Shown here: positions 25,726-34,995 of the stretch, piece after piece
Layout: the number at the start of each line of letters is the position of its first letter
Position numbering within the stretch: position 1 is the stretch's first letter
Assembly (NCBI GenBank): GCA_964459515.1
Contig: CAYWML010000001.1
Coordinates: 1 to 59,158, forward strand
Source: Scatosoma sp964459515
GTDB lineage: Bacteria; Bacillota; Clostridia; Christensenellales; Borkfalkiaceae
Reading direction: 5' to 3'
DNA length: 59,158 nucleotides
Program-made: the position numbers and the translations under genes
The notes under the pieces: model-generated
Databases searched by the model: none
Told to the model about the DNA's origin: nothing
Seen by the model: the letters and a program-made list of their open reading frames with translations, nothing else

Positions 25726-26844
25726 CTAGATAATATTTTCATATATTTTTAAGCAGCGATACGCCTGATACAAAGCGTAATCTATGCCTTTTTCCGTAAT
25801 TTCCTTGCGACTACCGCCGAATTGATAGCGATAAACGGATATTTTTTCCGCCGTACCGACGGCAATAAAGCAAAGCCCGACGGGCAACCCCGAACGATCG
25901 GACTGCGGACCTGCCAAACCCGTCGTGGCAACGGCAATTTCGCAATCGCCCGTTTGCAACAAACCGCGCGCCATTTCATACGCCGTTTGCTCGGAAACAG
26001 CCCCTTTCGTTTTCAGAGTAAACTCCGAAACGCCCAACCGCTTTCTTTTGGAATTTTCGTCGTAGGTATTCAAGCCCTCGAAATACACTTTGCTCGCCCC
26101 GACGACCGACGTTATACGCCGCGCAAGTCCGCCGCCCGTGAACGACTCCGCCACGCTGATCTTTTTGCCGCGGAGCGACAGCAACCGCACCAACTGTTCT
26201 TCCAAGGGAACGTCCTCGACCGCATACACGCTTTCGCCTAAGCCGTCCGCAAGTATACGCAAGGCGTCGTCCGCCAAAAGTTTCGGCGTATTTTCGTCGC
26301 AAATAATTTCAATAACGTCCTCGTCGTAGCGACGAAAATTCCGCACGACGAGTTTTCCGCCCCCTATACGGCGCGCTTCGGAAAGCAATTTCTCCGTATA
26401 CGCGATGCTTGCGCCCATGCTACGAAGCACAATTTTTTCCGTACGCGACGAAAACTTCCTTTTCAAAAAAGGCAACGCGACGTTTTTTACGTATTCTTTA
26501 CCCGTCGCCTCGCAATCGGACGCCGCCAGCAAGATTACGCCGTCGGGATCTTCAAAAAGCGTTGCGCCGCAATAACCGCCTTTATCGCTTGCCGCAGGAA
26601 AGGCGGAAACAATCGCTTCGAACGCCGCCGCAAGCTGTCGTTCGCGGCAAAGCACGACGAGAAGTTTCGCTTTTTCGCGCAAAGCGCGCAAGTCGGACGT
26701 CACGCCGTCTTTTCCGCCGTTCGGCGATACGCGTATTTCGCGAAAGGCGTAACCGTCGCGGTATAATACGTCGAAAATCTCGTTTTCGCCTGCTTCGAAA
26801 GGCGTATGCACAAGCTCCCGTAATAATAAGCACGCGCAATCCAT
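25726..26844 (-). CDS. cinA: CinA-family protein with degenerate N-terminal domain
   Basis: A 372-residue two-domain protein. The C-terminal domain (about 215-372) is a CinA/PncC nicotinamide-nucleotide amidase domain: AESFTGGGLARRI, VVGASKVYFEGLNTYDENSK, GAVSEQTAYEMARG and ATTGLAGP. PncC-type enzymes deamidate NMN in pyridine nucleotide salvage. The usual AESCTGG has Phe for Cys here. The N-terminal half sits where CinA has its MoaB-like domain but keeps little of that pattern. I prefer the ATG at 26844, with GGGAG 7 bases upstream, over the ATG at 26862, which lacks a site. cinA before recA is a common Firmicutes order. Confidence 0.82.
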   Translation of the reverse strand: MDCACLLLRELVHTPFEAGENEIFDVLYRDGYAFREIRVSPNGGKDGVTSDLRALREKAKLLVVLCRERQLAAAFEAIVSAFPAASDKGGYCGATLFEDPDGVILLAASDCEATGKEYVKNVALPFLKRKFSSRTEKIVLRSMGASIAYTEKLLSEARRIGGGKLVVRNFRRYDEDVIEIICDENTPKLLADDALRILADGLGESVYAVEDVPLEEQLVRLLSLRGKKISVAESFTGGGLARRITSVVGASKVYFEGLNTYDENSKRKRLGVSEFTLKTKGAVSEQTAYEMARGLLQTGDCEIAVATTGLAGPQSDRSGLPVGLCFIAVGTAEKISVYRYQFGGSRKEITEKGIDYALYQAYRCLKIYENII

Positions 26845-26866
26845 TCGTTCGCTCCCTTCCATATAT

Positions 26867-27460
26867 TTATGCGTCTTTCAACACCTGCTTATTCTTCACG
26901 ACGTAGGAAACGCCCGACCAAACGGTGAGCACCGTAGCCGCGGCGAATAAAACCGCGCCCGTCCAAAGCAACCACGCGACGTTTCCGTATTCCGAAAAGC
27001 CGAAACCGAGCAACAAAACGACGACGGAAACGTCCTGAACGGTCGTTTTATATTTGCCGAGTTTTTCCGCCGCCAAAACCAAACCGCGCGAAGCCGCAAT
27101 CTGCCGAAACGCGCTGATGATAAGCTCCCTTGCCATAATCACGCAAACGCAAATCGCAAAAAGGATATACGCCCAAGAACCGAGCGCGAAAACGATTTCT
27201 TCTTGCAACGTAAGCAGCAAAATCATCGCCGTGGAAACGAGCACTTTATCGGCGATGGGATCGAGAAATTTCCCGAGATTAGTGACCAATCCGCGCGAAC
27301 GCGCGATATGTCCGTCGATAAAATCCGTACATGCCGCCAAAGCAAACACAATCGCCGCAATGCCGTACGCAAACGGCAATATGCCGTTTAAGAAAAACGC
27401 CAAAACGAACACGGGAATCATACATATTCTCGTCAAAGTTATTTTATTAGGCAAATTCAT
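26867..27460 (-). CDS. pgsA: CDP-diacylglycerol-glycerol-3-phosphate 3-phosphatidyltransferase
   Basis: A 197-residue integral membrane enzyme making phosphatidylglycerol phosphate, the first committed step to anionic phospholipids. The CDP-alcohol phosphotransferase motif D-G-x2-A-R-x8-G-x3-D-x3-D is seen as DFIDGHIARSRG followed by GKFLDPIADK. Several hydrophobic helices surround it, in the family arrangement. The ATG overlaps the stop of rimO by four bases (ATGA), so the two are translationally coupled. Confidence 0.94.
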   Translation of the reverse strand: MNLPNKITLTRICMIPVFVLAFFLNGILPFAYGIAAIVFALAACTDFIDGHIARSRGLVTNLGKFLDPIADKVLVSTAMILLLTLQEEIVFALGSWAYILFAICVCVIMARELIISAFRQIAASRGLVLAAEKLGKYKTTVQDVSVVVLLLGFGFSEYGNVAWLLWTGAVLFAAATVLTVWSGVSYVVKNKQVLKDA

Positions 27461-28797
27461 AATTCTTCTCCTTCATAATCTGCGGTGCACCCGTATAAAT
27501 CGTAGCTATCCGCGCGTTCGATCCGCACGGGGTAATACATGCCCTGCGTTGCTTCTGCCGCATGAAAATACACCTTTCCGTCGATATCGGGTGCGCTGAA
27601 ATACGCACGCCCGACAAAACAGCCTTTTTCGTAGTCGATCCCGTCGCAAAGCACCGTAAGCGTTTTTCCCACGAAGCCATGCAATATTTCCGCGGAAACT
27701 GCCGCCTGCGCCTCGTACAACGCACGCACGCGCCGTTTTTTGGTGGCGTGGTGAACCTGCGGTTGCAGACGATACGCCCCCGTGTCCGGCTCTCGCGAGT
27801 AGGCGAAAAAGCCGCAATTGAACAGCTTCGCTTCCCGAACGAAGGAAAGCATGGCGGCAAACTCCGCCTCGGTTTCCGTAGGAAATCCGCTGATAAACGT
27901 CGAACGAACGGCTATTTCGGGAATACGTTCCCGAAGGCGTTTGAAAAGCCGCAAATAGCTCTCCCTCGTCCCCTTGCGGTTCATGAGTTTCAACACGCGA
28001 TCTTCCGAATGCTGCAAGGGAATATCGATATATTTCAAAATCTTATCGTTAGCGGCGATTTCCTCAATCAATTCCTCCCCGATAACGTCGGGATAACAAT
28101 ACAGCAAACGAATTTTTTGAATATTATCGAGCGCGGACAGCTTCCGCAATAGCTCGACAAGGCGATTTTCGCCGTACAGATCTTCGCCGTAGCGCGTCGT
28201 ATCCTGCGCGACGAGAATAAGCTCCGCCACGTCGCCCAAAGCTTCGGCTTCCGCCACGAGCTTTTCCATGGGATACGAACGGTATTTTCCGCGAATTTTC
28301 GGGATAAGGCAATACGTGCAATGATTGAAACAGCCGTCGGCGATTTTCAAATACGCATAATGCTCGTCCGTGGTGAGCACGCGTTCCCGAATATATCCGT
28401 CCGCGCCTTTTCCGACGTAATTCACTCGCTCGTCCTCGGCGTAGGAACGCTCTAATGCTTCAAACAGCTTTTCGTAATCGTTTATTCCCAAAAAGACGTC
28501 GGCTTCTTTTAGCGGCGCGAAAAGTTCGCCGATGAATTTCTGCGGCAAACACCCCGTCACCACGAGTTTTTCCAACGCGCCCTTTTTATGCTCCGCGCAC
28601 TCCAATATCGTTGCGATCGCTTCCTCGCGCGCGCTTTGCAAAAAGGCGCAAGTATTGACGACGACGATTTGCGCCTGCGCTATGTCGTTCGTCATACGAT
28701 AGCCGCGCGCTTGTATCAATCCTATCATCTTTTCGGAATCCACGCGGTTTTTATCGCAACCGAGCGAAATGACGCCGAATAATTTTTTCCTTAGCAT
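27457..28797 (-). CDS. rimO: ribosomal protein S12 methylthiotransferase RimO
   Basis: A 446-residue radical SAM methylthiotransferase that modifies an aspartate of ribosomal protein S12. SLGCDKNRVDSE and NTCAFLQSAREE are RimO versions of the N-terminal cluster motifs. The radical SAM motif is CFNHCTYC, followed by IPKIRGKYRS. A TRAM domain ends the protein. SLGCDKN and VAQDTTRYG separate it from MiaB, which is also in this window. It lies 33 bases after the ftsK-like gene and overlaps pgsA. Confidence 0.95.
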   Translation of the reverse strand: MLRKKLFGVISLGCDKNRVDSEKMIGLIQARGYRMTNDIAQAQIVVVNTCAFLQSAREEAIATILECAEHKKGALEKLVVTGCLPQKFIGELFAPLKEADVFLGINDYEKLFEALERSYAEDERVNYVGKGADGYIRERVLTTDEHYAYLKIADGCFNHCTYCLIPKIRGKYRSYPMEKLVAEAEALGDVAELILVAQDTTRYGEDLYGENRLVELLRKLSALDNIQKIRLLYCYPDVIGEELIEEIAANDKILKYIDIPLQHSEDRVLKLMNRKGTRESYLRLFKRLRERIPEIAVRSTFISGFPTETEAEFAAMLSFVREAKLFNCGFFAYSREPDTGAYRLQPQVHHATKKRRVRALYEAQAAVSAEILHGFVGKTLTVLCDGIDYEKGCFVGRAYFSAPDIDGKVYFHAAEATQGMYYPVRIERADSYDLYGCTADYEGEEL

Positions 28798-28830
28798 AAG
28801 CTCCTTCTTTGCGCCGAACGGCGCGCGTTT

Positions 28831-31800
28831 TTACAGCGGTCCGTACTTGCTTTCAAATTCTTCTTTCGTAATCAATACTTTTCTCGCCTTTGCGCCGTCA
28901 AACGCCGAAATGTAGCCCATATCCTCCATCCATTCGATAATCTTCCCTGCGCGGTTATACCCTGCCGAACATTTACGCTGTATCATGGAGATAGACGCGC
29001 TGCCGATCGACATAACGTGGCGGAGCGCTTCGATATACATGGGATCGATTTCCGATTTGTCCGCGCCTGCGCCGAAATCGTCGCCGCCGCTTGCGCGCGT
29101 ATTGTTGATGTACGCCGTCGCTTCCTCGTCGTAATAGGCTTCGTTGTTGGCTTTTATGAAATTGACGACTTTTTGCGATTCCTCCGGGCTGATAAACGCG
29201 CTTTGGACGCGTACGGGCGTATTGACGCCCGACATGGTGTACAGGAAATCCCCTTTGCCGAGCAATTTCTGCGCGCCCGATTGATCGAGTATAACGCGAG
29301 AATCGACGTCGGTCGCCACGTAAAAGGCAATTCTCGTCGGCAGGTTGCTCTTAATAACGCCCGTAATAACGTCTGTGGAAGGACGTTGCGTAGCCACGAT
29401 TAAGTGAATACCTGCGGCGCGCGCTTTTTGCGTAAGGTTTTGGATTCTATCCTCCATTTCCTTCTTTGCCGCAAGCATTAAATCGGCAAGTTCGTCGATG
29501 ATGATGACAATCTTCGGAAGTCGTTTCGATTTCTCCAACTGCATATTGTATTGATCGAGATTGACGACGTACGTGCCTGCGCGCGACATCTGTTCGAACA
29601 AGCCATAGCGACGGTTCATCTCGCCAATCGCCCAATTCAAACTTTGCACCGCTTTATTGACGTCGGTTATAATCTCGTTAATCATCAAGTGCGGCAAATT
29701 GTTATACAGCACGAACTCCGTTTTCTTCGGATCGATGAGGATCAAACGCAATTCTTCGGGGGAATATTTGTAAATCATGCTGATGATGAGCGAACCCAAG
29801 AACACGCTCTTACCCGAACCGGAAGAACCTGCCACCAACATATGAATCATTTTGGAAATATCTCCGTAGACCTTGCGATTGGCTACATTTTTGCCCATCG
29901 CGAACATCAAAGAGGAAGATTTCGCATTGACGAACGTATCGCCCGAAAGCATACAACCGAGCTTTACGAACTGCCGTTCTTTATTCGGCACTTCGATACT
30001 CACCACGCCGTCTTCGTAGTTGGGATAAATATTCACGCCGCTGGAATGCAAGTTGATGGCGATCGATTGATCGAGCGCGACGACTTTTCGCGGCGATATA
30101 CTGCGCGGAAGAGTTACGTTGTACCGCGTGACCGTCGGACCGAACGTGACCGAAGCGATAGACGCACCCGTCACTTTGAAATCCTCCAACGTCGCGATGA
30201 TCGTTTGTTTCGTTTCCTCCACTTCCTCTTCGTTCGAAGTGGGATTGATATCCCGACAATCGAAATCGTCCAAGGGAATACGCACGTACGGCCGAATAAT
30301 CCGCGGCTTCGGCGGCGCAGGCGGAGGCGGCGGTTCTACCGCGCGACTTTCTTCCGCTATTCCGCGATCGCGCGTGCGAGAAGCCGAAAAATCCGTATTT
30401 TCCGTTTCGTCGAAAACACGCCGAGAAGAACGATCTCTGCCGTTTTCGGGAATAAAATCTCCGTCTTGAGAAAGCCGCGTCGGCGGTTCTTCCTCGTCCG
30501 TTTCGTCGAAAAGGTGTAACCCGTCTCTGCCGCGCGTTTCCGCGCGTCCCCTATCTACGTTTTCGTTGCCGAAACCGAACGACGGCGTGCGTTCTACGGG
30601 CGGTTCGATAAAATCGCGACCGCGTTCTTCCGTTTCCCTTCCTCCGAACGAAGACGTTTCCGAAGAAGGATTTTGCGGCTCACCGCCGAAAAGGTTCGGA
30701 TTGGACGGCGAAAACAAATCCATATAATCGTGTCTTCTATACCCCTCGTCCGATTTTTCCGTCGGCGAAAGCGTTTCGCTATCCGCTTTCGGCGAAAATT
30801 CTTCCGCGCGCGAAAGCGTTTCGCGGTTTCTCTCGAAAAGCTCGTCGTTCCGTTCACTTTCTGCTAAGTAAGACGGCTTTTCGACGAAAGAAGGCTCGAT
30901 CGGTTCGCTTTCCCAAGGACGTAACGGCGTAATCGTTTCCTCTTCTTCCGTTGCCGCGCCAAAACCGTAACCGTCGTCGTTTTTCGGTTCGTTCCGTTCC
31001 TCGTTTGCGCGTTCTTCCACGACCTTAAACGGGTTTTCCTCCGTCTGCGCCGCATTCACCGCATTTTGATAGGCGTCGGTGTACGACGGCGTATATTCGC
31101 GATATATCGGCGGTTCTTCCTGCCGAAGCTTATTTACGTTGGCGTTCGGATCGAAGATCAAATTCATGCGGTAGTTCTCGTCGGGTGTACCGCCGAAGAG
31201 CAAACTGCGGCTGTCCGTCGGCGTAGGCGTTTGCGTTTCCGCGACGTTTCCGTCGAAATTCGCAAACGGAGAAAAGCCGCTTCCGACCTTTCCCTGCGAC
31301 ACTGCCGCTTCTTCTTGCAAAGATACGCGCGGCGTTTGCGGAACGGACGGCATACCGTAGCCGTCGGCATATCCGTACGCGTTGACAGGCGCGCTTTGCG
31401 TCTGCGCGAGGGGCGTAACGCTCTGCTTAGGCGTTTGCTCCGCCGTTTTCGCGGAGAACGCTTGCCGCGGTTTCGTTTCCTTTTTATGCCGCGTACGACC
31501 GCCCGTCAAAGCGAGATAGCCTAAGTACCCCGTAAAAAGCACGCCTGCGGAAAACACCACGATCGCGCCGAGAGAGGACATCACCGCCGAAACCCCGTAT
31601 GCGAGTATTCCGCCGAGCCAACCGCAAGCCGTTGCGGCAGGGAAAGCTTCCCCTGCGAAAAAGCAACGCAGGAGATAACCGTCGCGCGCCCACGAATACG
31701 TTTGCGCCGTATGCGCAATCAACGCCGCAAGATAAAAGCATACGCCGCAACATACGGCAAAACGTCTGTTTTTCACAAAGCGTTTCCCGATCAACCCCGT

Positions 31801-32028
31801 TAAGGAAAGATACAACGCACCGACCGCGCAGGGGTATGCCGTATACCCGAATACGCCCAGCAAAAAGCCGTGTATCCACAAACCGAAATCGCCGAACACC
31901 AGCGACCGTGTGCAAAGTATCAGCAAGGCGAGAAAAGAAAATATAGCGCAAACGGCGCAAAAACTCTCTTTCGTCACAAGCAGGGATTCTTTTTTATTTT
32001 CGTTCTTTTTTTCGTTCTTTTCGTTCAA
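28831..32028 (-). CDS. ftsK: DNA translocase FtsK/SpoIIIE
   Basis: A 1065-residue hexameric DNA pump that clears chromosomes from the septum and, in spore formers, moves DNA into the forespore. The N-terminus carries about four to five membrane helices (22-175). A long linker (about 180-575) is rich in Pro, Gln, Glu, Ser and Arg and probably disordered. The motor has Walker A AGSSGSGKS (733-741) and Walker B VIIIDELADL (841-850), and a winged-helix gamma domain ends the protein. It exceeds B. subtilis SpoIIIE (787) almost entirely in the linker. The start is TTG at 32028 with GGGAG 5 bases upstream; no ATG lies nearby. Whether it serves division, sporulation or both cannot be told. Confidence 0.94.
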   Translation of the reverse strand: MNEKNEKKNENKKESLLVTKESFCAVCAIFSFLALLILCTRSLVFGDFGLWIHGFLLGVFGYTAYPCAVGALYLSLTGLIGKRFVKNRRFAVCCGVCFYLAALIAHTAQTYSWARDGYLLRCFFAGEAFPAATACGWLGGILAYGVSAVMSSLGAIVVFSAGVLFTGYLGYLALTGGRTRHKKETKPRQAFSAKTAEQTPKQSVTPLAQTQSAPVNAYGYADGYGMPSVPQTPRVSLQEEAAVSQGKVGSGFSPFANFDGNVAETQTPTPTDSRSLLFGGTPDENYRMNLIFDPNANVNKLRQEEPPIYREYTPSYTDAYQNAVNAAQTEENPFKVVEERANEERNEPKNDDGYGFGAATEEEETITPLRPWESEPIEPSFVEKPSYLAESERNDELFERNRETLSRAEEFSPKADSETLSPTEKSDEGYRRHDYMDLFSPSNPNLFGGEPQNPSSETSSFGGRETEERGRDFIEPPVERTPSFGFGNENVDRGRAETRGRDGLHLFDETDEEEPPTRLSQDGDFIPENGRDRSSRRVFDETENTDFSASRTRDRGIAEESRAVEPPPPPAPPKPRIIRPYVRIPLDDFDCRDINPTSNEEEVEETKQTIIATLEDFKVTGASIASVTFGPTVTRYNVTLPRSISPRKVVALDQSIAINLHSSGVNIYPNYEDGVVSIEVPNKERQFVKLGCMLSGDTFVNAKSSSLMFAMGKNVANRKVYGDISKMIHMLVAGSSGSGKSVFLGSLIISMIYKYSPEELRLILIDPKKTEFVLYNNLPHLMINEIITDVNKAVQSLNWAIGEMNRRYGLFEQMSRAGTYVVNLDQYNMQLEKSKRLPKIVIIIDELADLMLAAKKEMEDRIQNLTQKARAAGIHLIVATQRPSTDVITGVIKSNLPTRIAFYVATDVDSRVILDQSGAQKLLGKGDFLYTMSGVNTPVRVQSAFISPEESQKVVNFIKANNEAYYDEEATAYINNTRASGGDDFGAGADKSEIDPMYIEALRHVMSIGSASISMIQRKCSAGYNRAGKIIEWMEDMGYISAFDGAKARKVLITKEEFESKYGPL

Positions 32029-32057
32029 AGCTACTCCCTCCCCGATTATACTGCACT

Positions 32058-32086
32058 ATTATAACATTTTTTTTTACTTTTATCAA
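32058..32086 (-). promoter_or_regulatory. sigma-A promoter of the ftsK-rimO-pgsA-cinA-recA run
   Basis: Minus strand TTGATA (32081-32086), 17 bases, TATAAT (32058-32063). The transcript would start near 32051, 23 bases before the TTG start. Confidence 0.75.
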
Positions 32087-32097
32087 TAGTTTATACG

Positions 32098-32149
32098 AAA
32101 AAAATCGAGGAAAAAGGCGAGATTTTTCACTTCGACCTTTTTTCCTCGA
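32098..32149 (-). terminator. rho-independent terminator after murC
   Basis: TCGAGGAAAAAGG (32105-32117) pairs with CCTTTTTTCCTCGA (32136-32149) with one extra base. A run of seven U follows in the murC direction (32098-32104). Confidence 0.8.
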
Positions 32150-32164
32150 AAAAAATTCGTTTTT

Positions 32165-33514
32165 TTACAGTGTTTCGCGCAAAAGATACTGCGCGACGTA
32201 ATAAATATCGCCTGCCCCCAAGAACAAAACGACATCCCCCTCTTGCACGGTCTTTTGCAACCAAGTCCGCAAAGCGTATACGTTTTCCGTGTACAAACAA
32301 TTGCCGACGGCGCGCGCCAAAGCCGCCGCACTCCCCTCCGCGTCGTATTTTTCCCGTGCGGCGTACGTCTTGTAAATCATAAGATTGCCGACGGGGCGAA
32401 GGACGTCAACGAACTCGTCGAGCAAAAGCTTCGTCCGCGAATACGTATGCGGCTGAAAAACGACGTAAAGCTTCCCTTTGCAAATTCCCGTCGCCGTGGC
32501 GACCGTCGCGCTTATCTCTTTCGGGTGGTGCGCGTAATCGCAAATCACGCTTGCGCCGCAATATGCGCCGATACGTTCGAAACGCCTTTTCACCGCCGTA
32601 AACGATTCAACGCCGCGTATCGTTTCGCGTAGGGAAAAACCGAACGATCGCATGGCGGCGATTGCCGCCAAAGCGTTGTATACATTGCATTTCCCGACGG
32701 CATTCAGGCGCACCCTGCCCGACGTTTTCCCGTATTCCTCCAAGACGAAGGAATAGCGTTCCCCTACGGCGCGTAAATTCGTCGCGCGATAATCCGACAG
32801 CGGATTGTCTATCCCGAAGCCGACGTAATCGCCGAGGCGAAGCGCGCGCTCGTCGTCGGCGCAAACGAATACGCGCGAAGCCGCGTCGCAATACGAGCGA
32901 AAACACCGCTCCATATCCGTTTCGTCCTCGTAACATTCCAAATGATCTCTGTCGATATTCAAAACGATTGCCGCTTCGGGACGCAACAACAGAAAATTTT
33001 TCTTGTATTCGCAGGCTTCGGTGACGAAAAAATCTTCGCCGCAGGTATAGAAATTGCCGAATACGGAATCGAAGCCGCCTATATGCGCCGTAAACGTCGC
33101 TTTCGCGCTTCGTAAAATATGCGCGCAAAGGGCGGTGCAGGTAGTTTTCCCGTGGCTGCCGGCAACGGCGAGCGTATGCGGAAAACAAGCGGCTATTTTT
33201 CCGAGAAGCTCCGCGCGCGACCAAACGACTTTTCCGCTGTTTTTCGCGGCGAGAAGTTCCGCGTGCGTTTCGGGAATAGCGTCCGTATACACGACCAAAT
33301 CCGCCTGCCGCAACGCCTCGCGCTCCCCGTCCGCGCCGTAATACACGCGCACGCCGTGATAAGCCAGCGTTTCCGTTTCCTCGCTTTTCGCGCCGTCACT
33401 GCCCGATACGGCACAACCGCAAACGGAAGCAAGCTTCGCAAGCGCACTCATGCTGACGCCGCCCACGCCGATAAAATATATGCGCTTAAACGCTTTCAAA
33501 GCCTCTAAATACAT
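32165..33514 (-). CDS. murC: UDP-N-acetylmuramate-L-alanine ligase
   Basis: A 449-residue cytosolic Mur ligase adding L-alanine to UDP-MurNAc. YFIGVGGVSMSALA is the N-terminal UDP-binding loop, GSHGKTTCTAL the ATP P-loop, and NIDRDHLE and YAHHPKEI (family His motif) follow. It is cut off from the rest of the wall cluster by the ftsZ terminator. I see no convincing sigma-A promoter in the 80 bases before it; CATACATA near 33529 is only a weak alternative. No clear Shine-Dalgarno site precedes the ATG. Position after ftsZ is unusual, since murC commonly lies beside murG or murB. Confidence 0.95.
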   Translation of the reverse strand: MYLEALKAFKRIYFIGVGGVSMSALAKLASVCGCAVSGSDGAKSEETETLAYHGVRVYYGADGEREALRQADLVVYTDAIPETHAELLAAKNSGKVVWSRAELLGKIAACFPHTLAVAGSHGKTTCTALCAHILRSAKATFTAHIGGFDSVFGNFYTCGEDFFVTEACEYKKNFLLLRPEAAIVLNIDRDHLECYEDETDMERCFRSYCDAASRVFVCADDERALRLGDYVGFGIDNPLSDYRATNLRAVGERYSFVLEEYGKTSGRVRLNAVGKCNVYNALAAIAAMRSFGFSLRETIRGVESFTAVKRRFERIGAYCGASVICDYAHHPKEISATVATATGICKGKLYVVFQPHTYSRTKLLLDEFVDVLRPVGNLMIYKTYAAREKYDAEGSAAALARAVGNCLYTENVYALRTWLQKTVQEGDVVLFLGAGDIYYVAQYLLRETL

Positions 33515-33563
33515 ACGCTATATGTATGCAAAATCGGCAACGTTTATACCTGTTTTCAAAAAA

Positions 33564-33588
33564 AGAGCACTGCGCGCGGCAATGCTCT
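33564..33588 (-). terminator. rho-independent terminator after ftsZ
   Basis: AGAGCACTGC (33564-33573) pairs with GCAATGCTCT (33579-33588) with one mismatch and a 5-base loop. A run of seven U follows in the ftsZ direction (33558-33564). Confidence 0.8.
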
Positions 33589-33594
33589 GACATT

Positions 33595-34995
33595 TTATTT
33601 ATCCTCGGAATTTTTTCGCATGAAGAAATCCACGAACCGCGGACGATGCTTGCGATCCACCGTTTCTTCCGCGCTCGCATCGGGAATGGGATCGTTCGGC
33701 TCGAACGGGGCGGCAGGCTGTTGCGGATATTGCGCGTTCGACATTTCTCCGCCGTACTGCGGACGATAAGCAATAGGCTGAACGGGTTGCGGCTGCGCGA
33801 AATTACCTGCGGCAAAGCCGTTGTTTTGCGTGCCGAAATTGTTCGGCGTAGCGAACGGCTGTTCGACGGGCGCGCCGTTGCGATTATTGTACGCCGAATC
33901 GATTTTCTTCGCCAAAACGGAAGCTTGACGGAAGGCGTTGTTCTGCATATCCGCGCCGACGGAATTTTGGTTGGAATTAAAGCCCGTCGCGATAATGACG
34001 ATCTCCACCTCGTCCGACATGCCCTCGTCGATACACGCGCCGAAAATGACATTTGCGGAATAATCGATCACGCCGCGCACCAAATCCGCCGCCGTGATCA
34101 CTTCGTCCAAAGACAGGCTCTTGCCGCCGATTACGTTGAGAATTACCGAGCTTGCGCCCTCGATTGTCGTATTCAATAAAGGACTGCAAACCGCGCAACG
34201 AACGGCGTCGTAAATGCGCTTTTCGCCCTTGGCTACGCCGATTCCCATATGCGCGAGTCCGCGCCCTTTCAACGTCGTTTTCACGTCGGCGAAATCCAAA
34301 TTGATAAGCGCGGGCTTGACGATGAGATCGGCTATGCCGCGAATACCCTGCCGAAGCACTTCGTCCGCGACCTTCAATGCCTCCGCAAAAGAAGTATCTT
34401 TCGGCACGACTTGCCGAATTTTATCGTTGGGAATGGTGATAATCGCGTCTACGTTTTTCCGAAGCTCTTCCACGCCGCCGAGCGCGTTATCCATTCTGCG
34501 TTTCGCTTCGAAAGCGAACGGCAACGTGACGACCGCCACGGTCAAGATTTTCATCTCTTTTGCAATCTTCGCAATGACGGGCGCAGCACCCGTTCCCGTT
34601 CCGCCGCCCATACCTGCCGTAACGAACAACAAGTCGGTATTTTTAAGCGCGGCTTGAATGGCGTCTTTATTCTCCTCCGCCGCTTGTTTTCCGATGGAGG
34701 GCTCTGCCCCTGCGCCCAAACCTTTCGTCAACTCGACGCCGATTTGGATACGGTTACGCGCGAGCGAGCGCGCCAAAGCTTGATTATCGGTGTTCACGAC
34801 GATATATTCCGCACTTTTCAACCCCGATTCTATCAAACGATTGACCGCGTTGTTTCCTGCGCCGCCTACGCCGATCACTTTGATTTTCGCGACGCCCGAT
34901 AAATTATTCGCGGATTCGCTTGCGGCTACGCCTGCGTTCTGCGCGGAATAGCCGTACTCTCCGTAGCCCGTTCTCTCTTCATAATTGTCCGTCAT
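33595..34995 (-). CDS. ftsZ: cell division protein FtsZ
   Basis: A 466-residue tubulin-like GTPase that forms the cytokinetic ring. The GTP-binding segments GVGGAGNNAVNR, GGGTGTGAAPVIA and the T7 loop NLDFADVKT are intact. A Gln/Pro/Asn-rich linker (about 355-440) leads to a terminal RFVDFFMRKN, which resembles the conserved C-terminal peptide that binds FtsA and other partners. It is longer than B. subtilis FtsZ (382), largely in the linker. The ATG overlaps the ftsA stop (ATGA), and GGAGG is embedded in the last ftsA codons. Confidence 0.97.
   Translation of the reverse strand: MTDNYEERTGYGEYGYSAQNAGVAASESANNLSGVAKIKVIGVGGAGNNAVNRLIESGLKSAEYIVVNTDNQALARSLARNRIQIGVELTKGLGAGAEPSIGKQAAEENKDAIQAALKNTDLLFVTAGMGGGTGTGAAPVIAKIAKEMKILTVAVVTLPFAFEAKRRMDNALGGVEELRKNVDAIITIPNDKIRQVVPKDTSFAEALKVADEVLRQGIRGIADLIVKPALINLDFADVKTTLKGRGLAHMGIGVAKGEKRIYDAVRCAVCSPLLNTTIEGASSVILNVIGGKSLSLDEVITAADLVRGVIDYSANVIFGACIDEGMSDEVEIVIIATGFNSNQNSVGADMQNNAFRQASVLAKKIDSAYNNRNGAPVEQPFATPNNFGTQNNGFAAGNFAQPQPVQPIAYRPQYGGEMSNAQYPQQPAAPFEPNDPIPDASAEETVDRKHRPRFVDFFMRKNSEDK

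Noticed and set aside
24739..25752. 337-residue plus-strand frame opposite recA
   Set aside because: Same reason: a composition shadow of recA with no recognisable motif or start signal.
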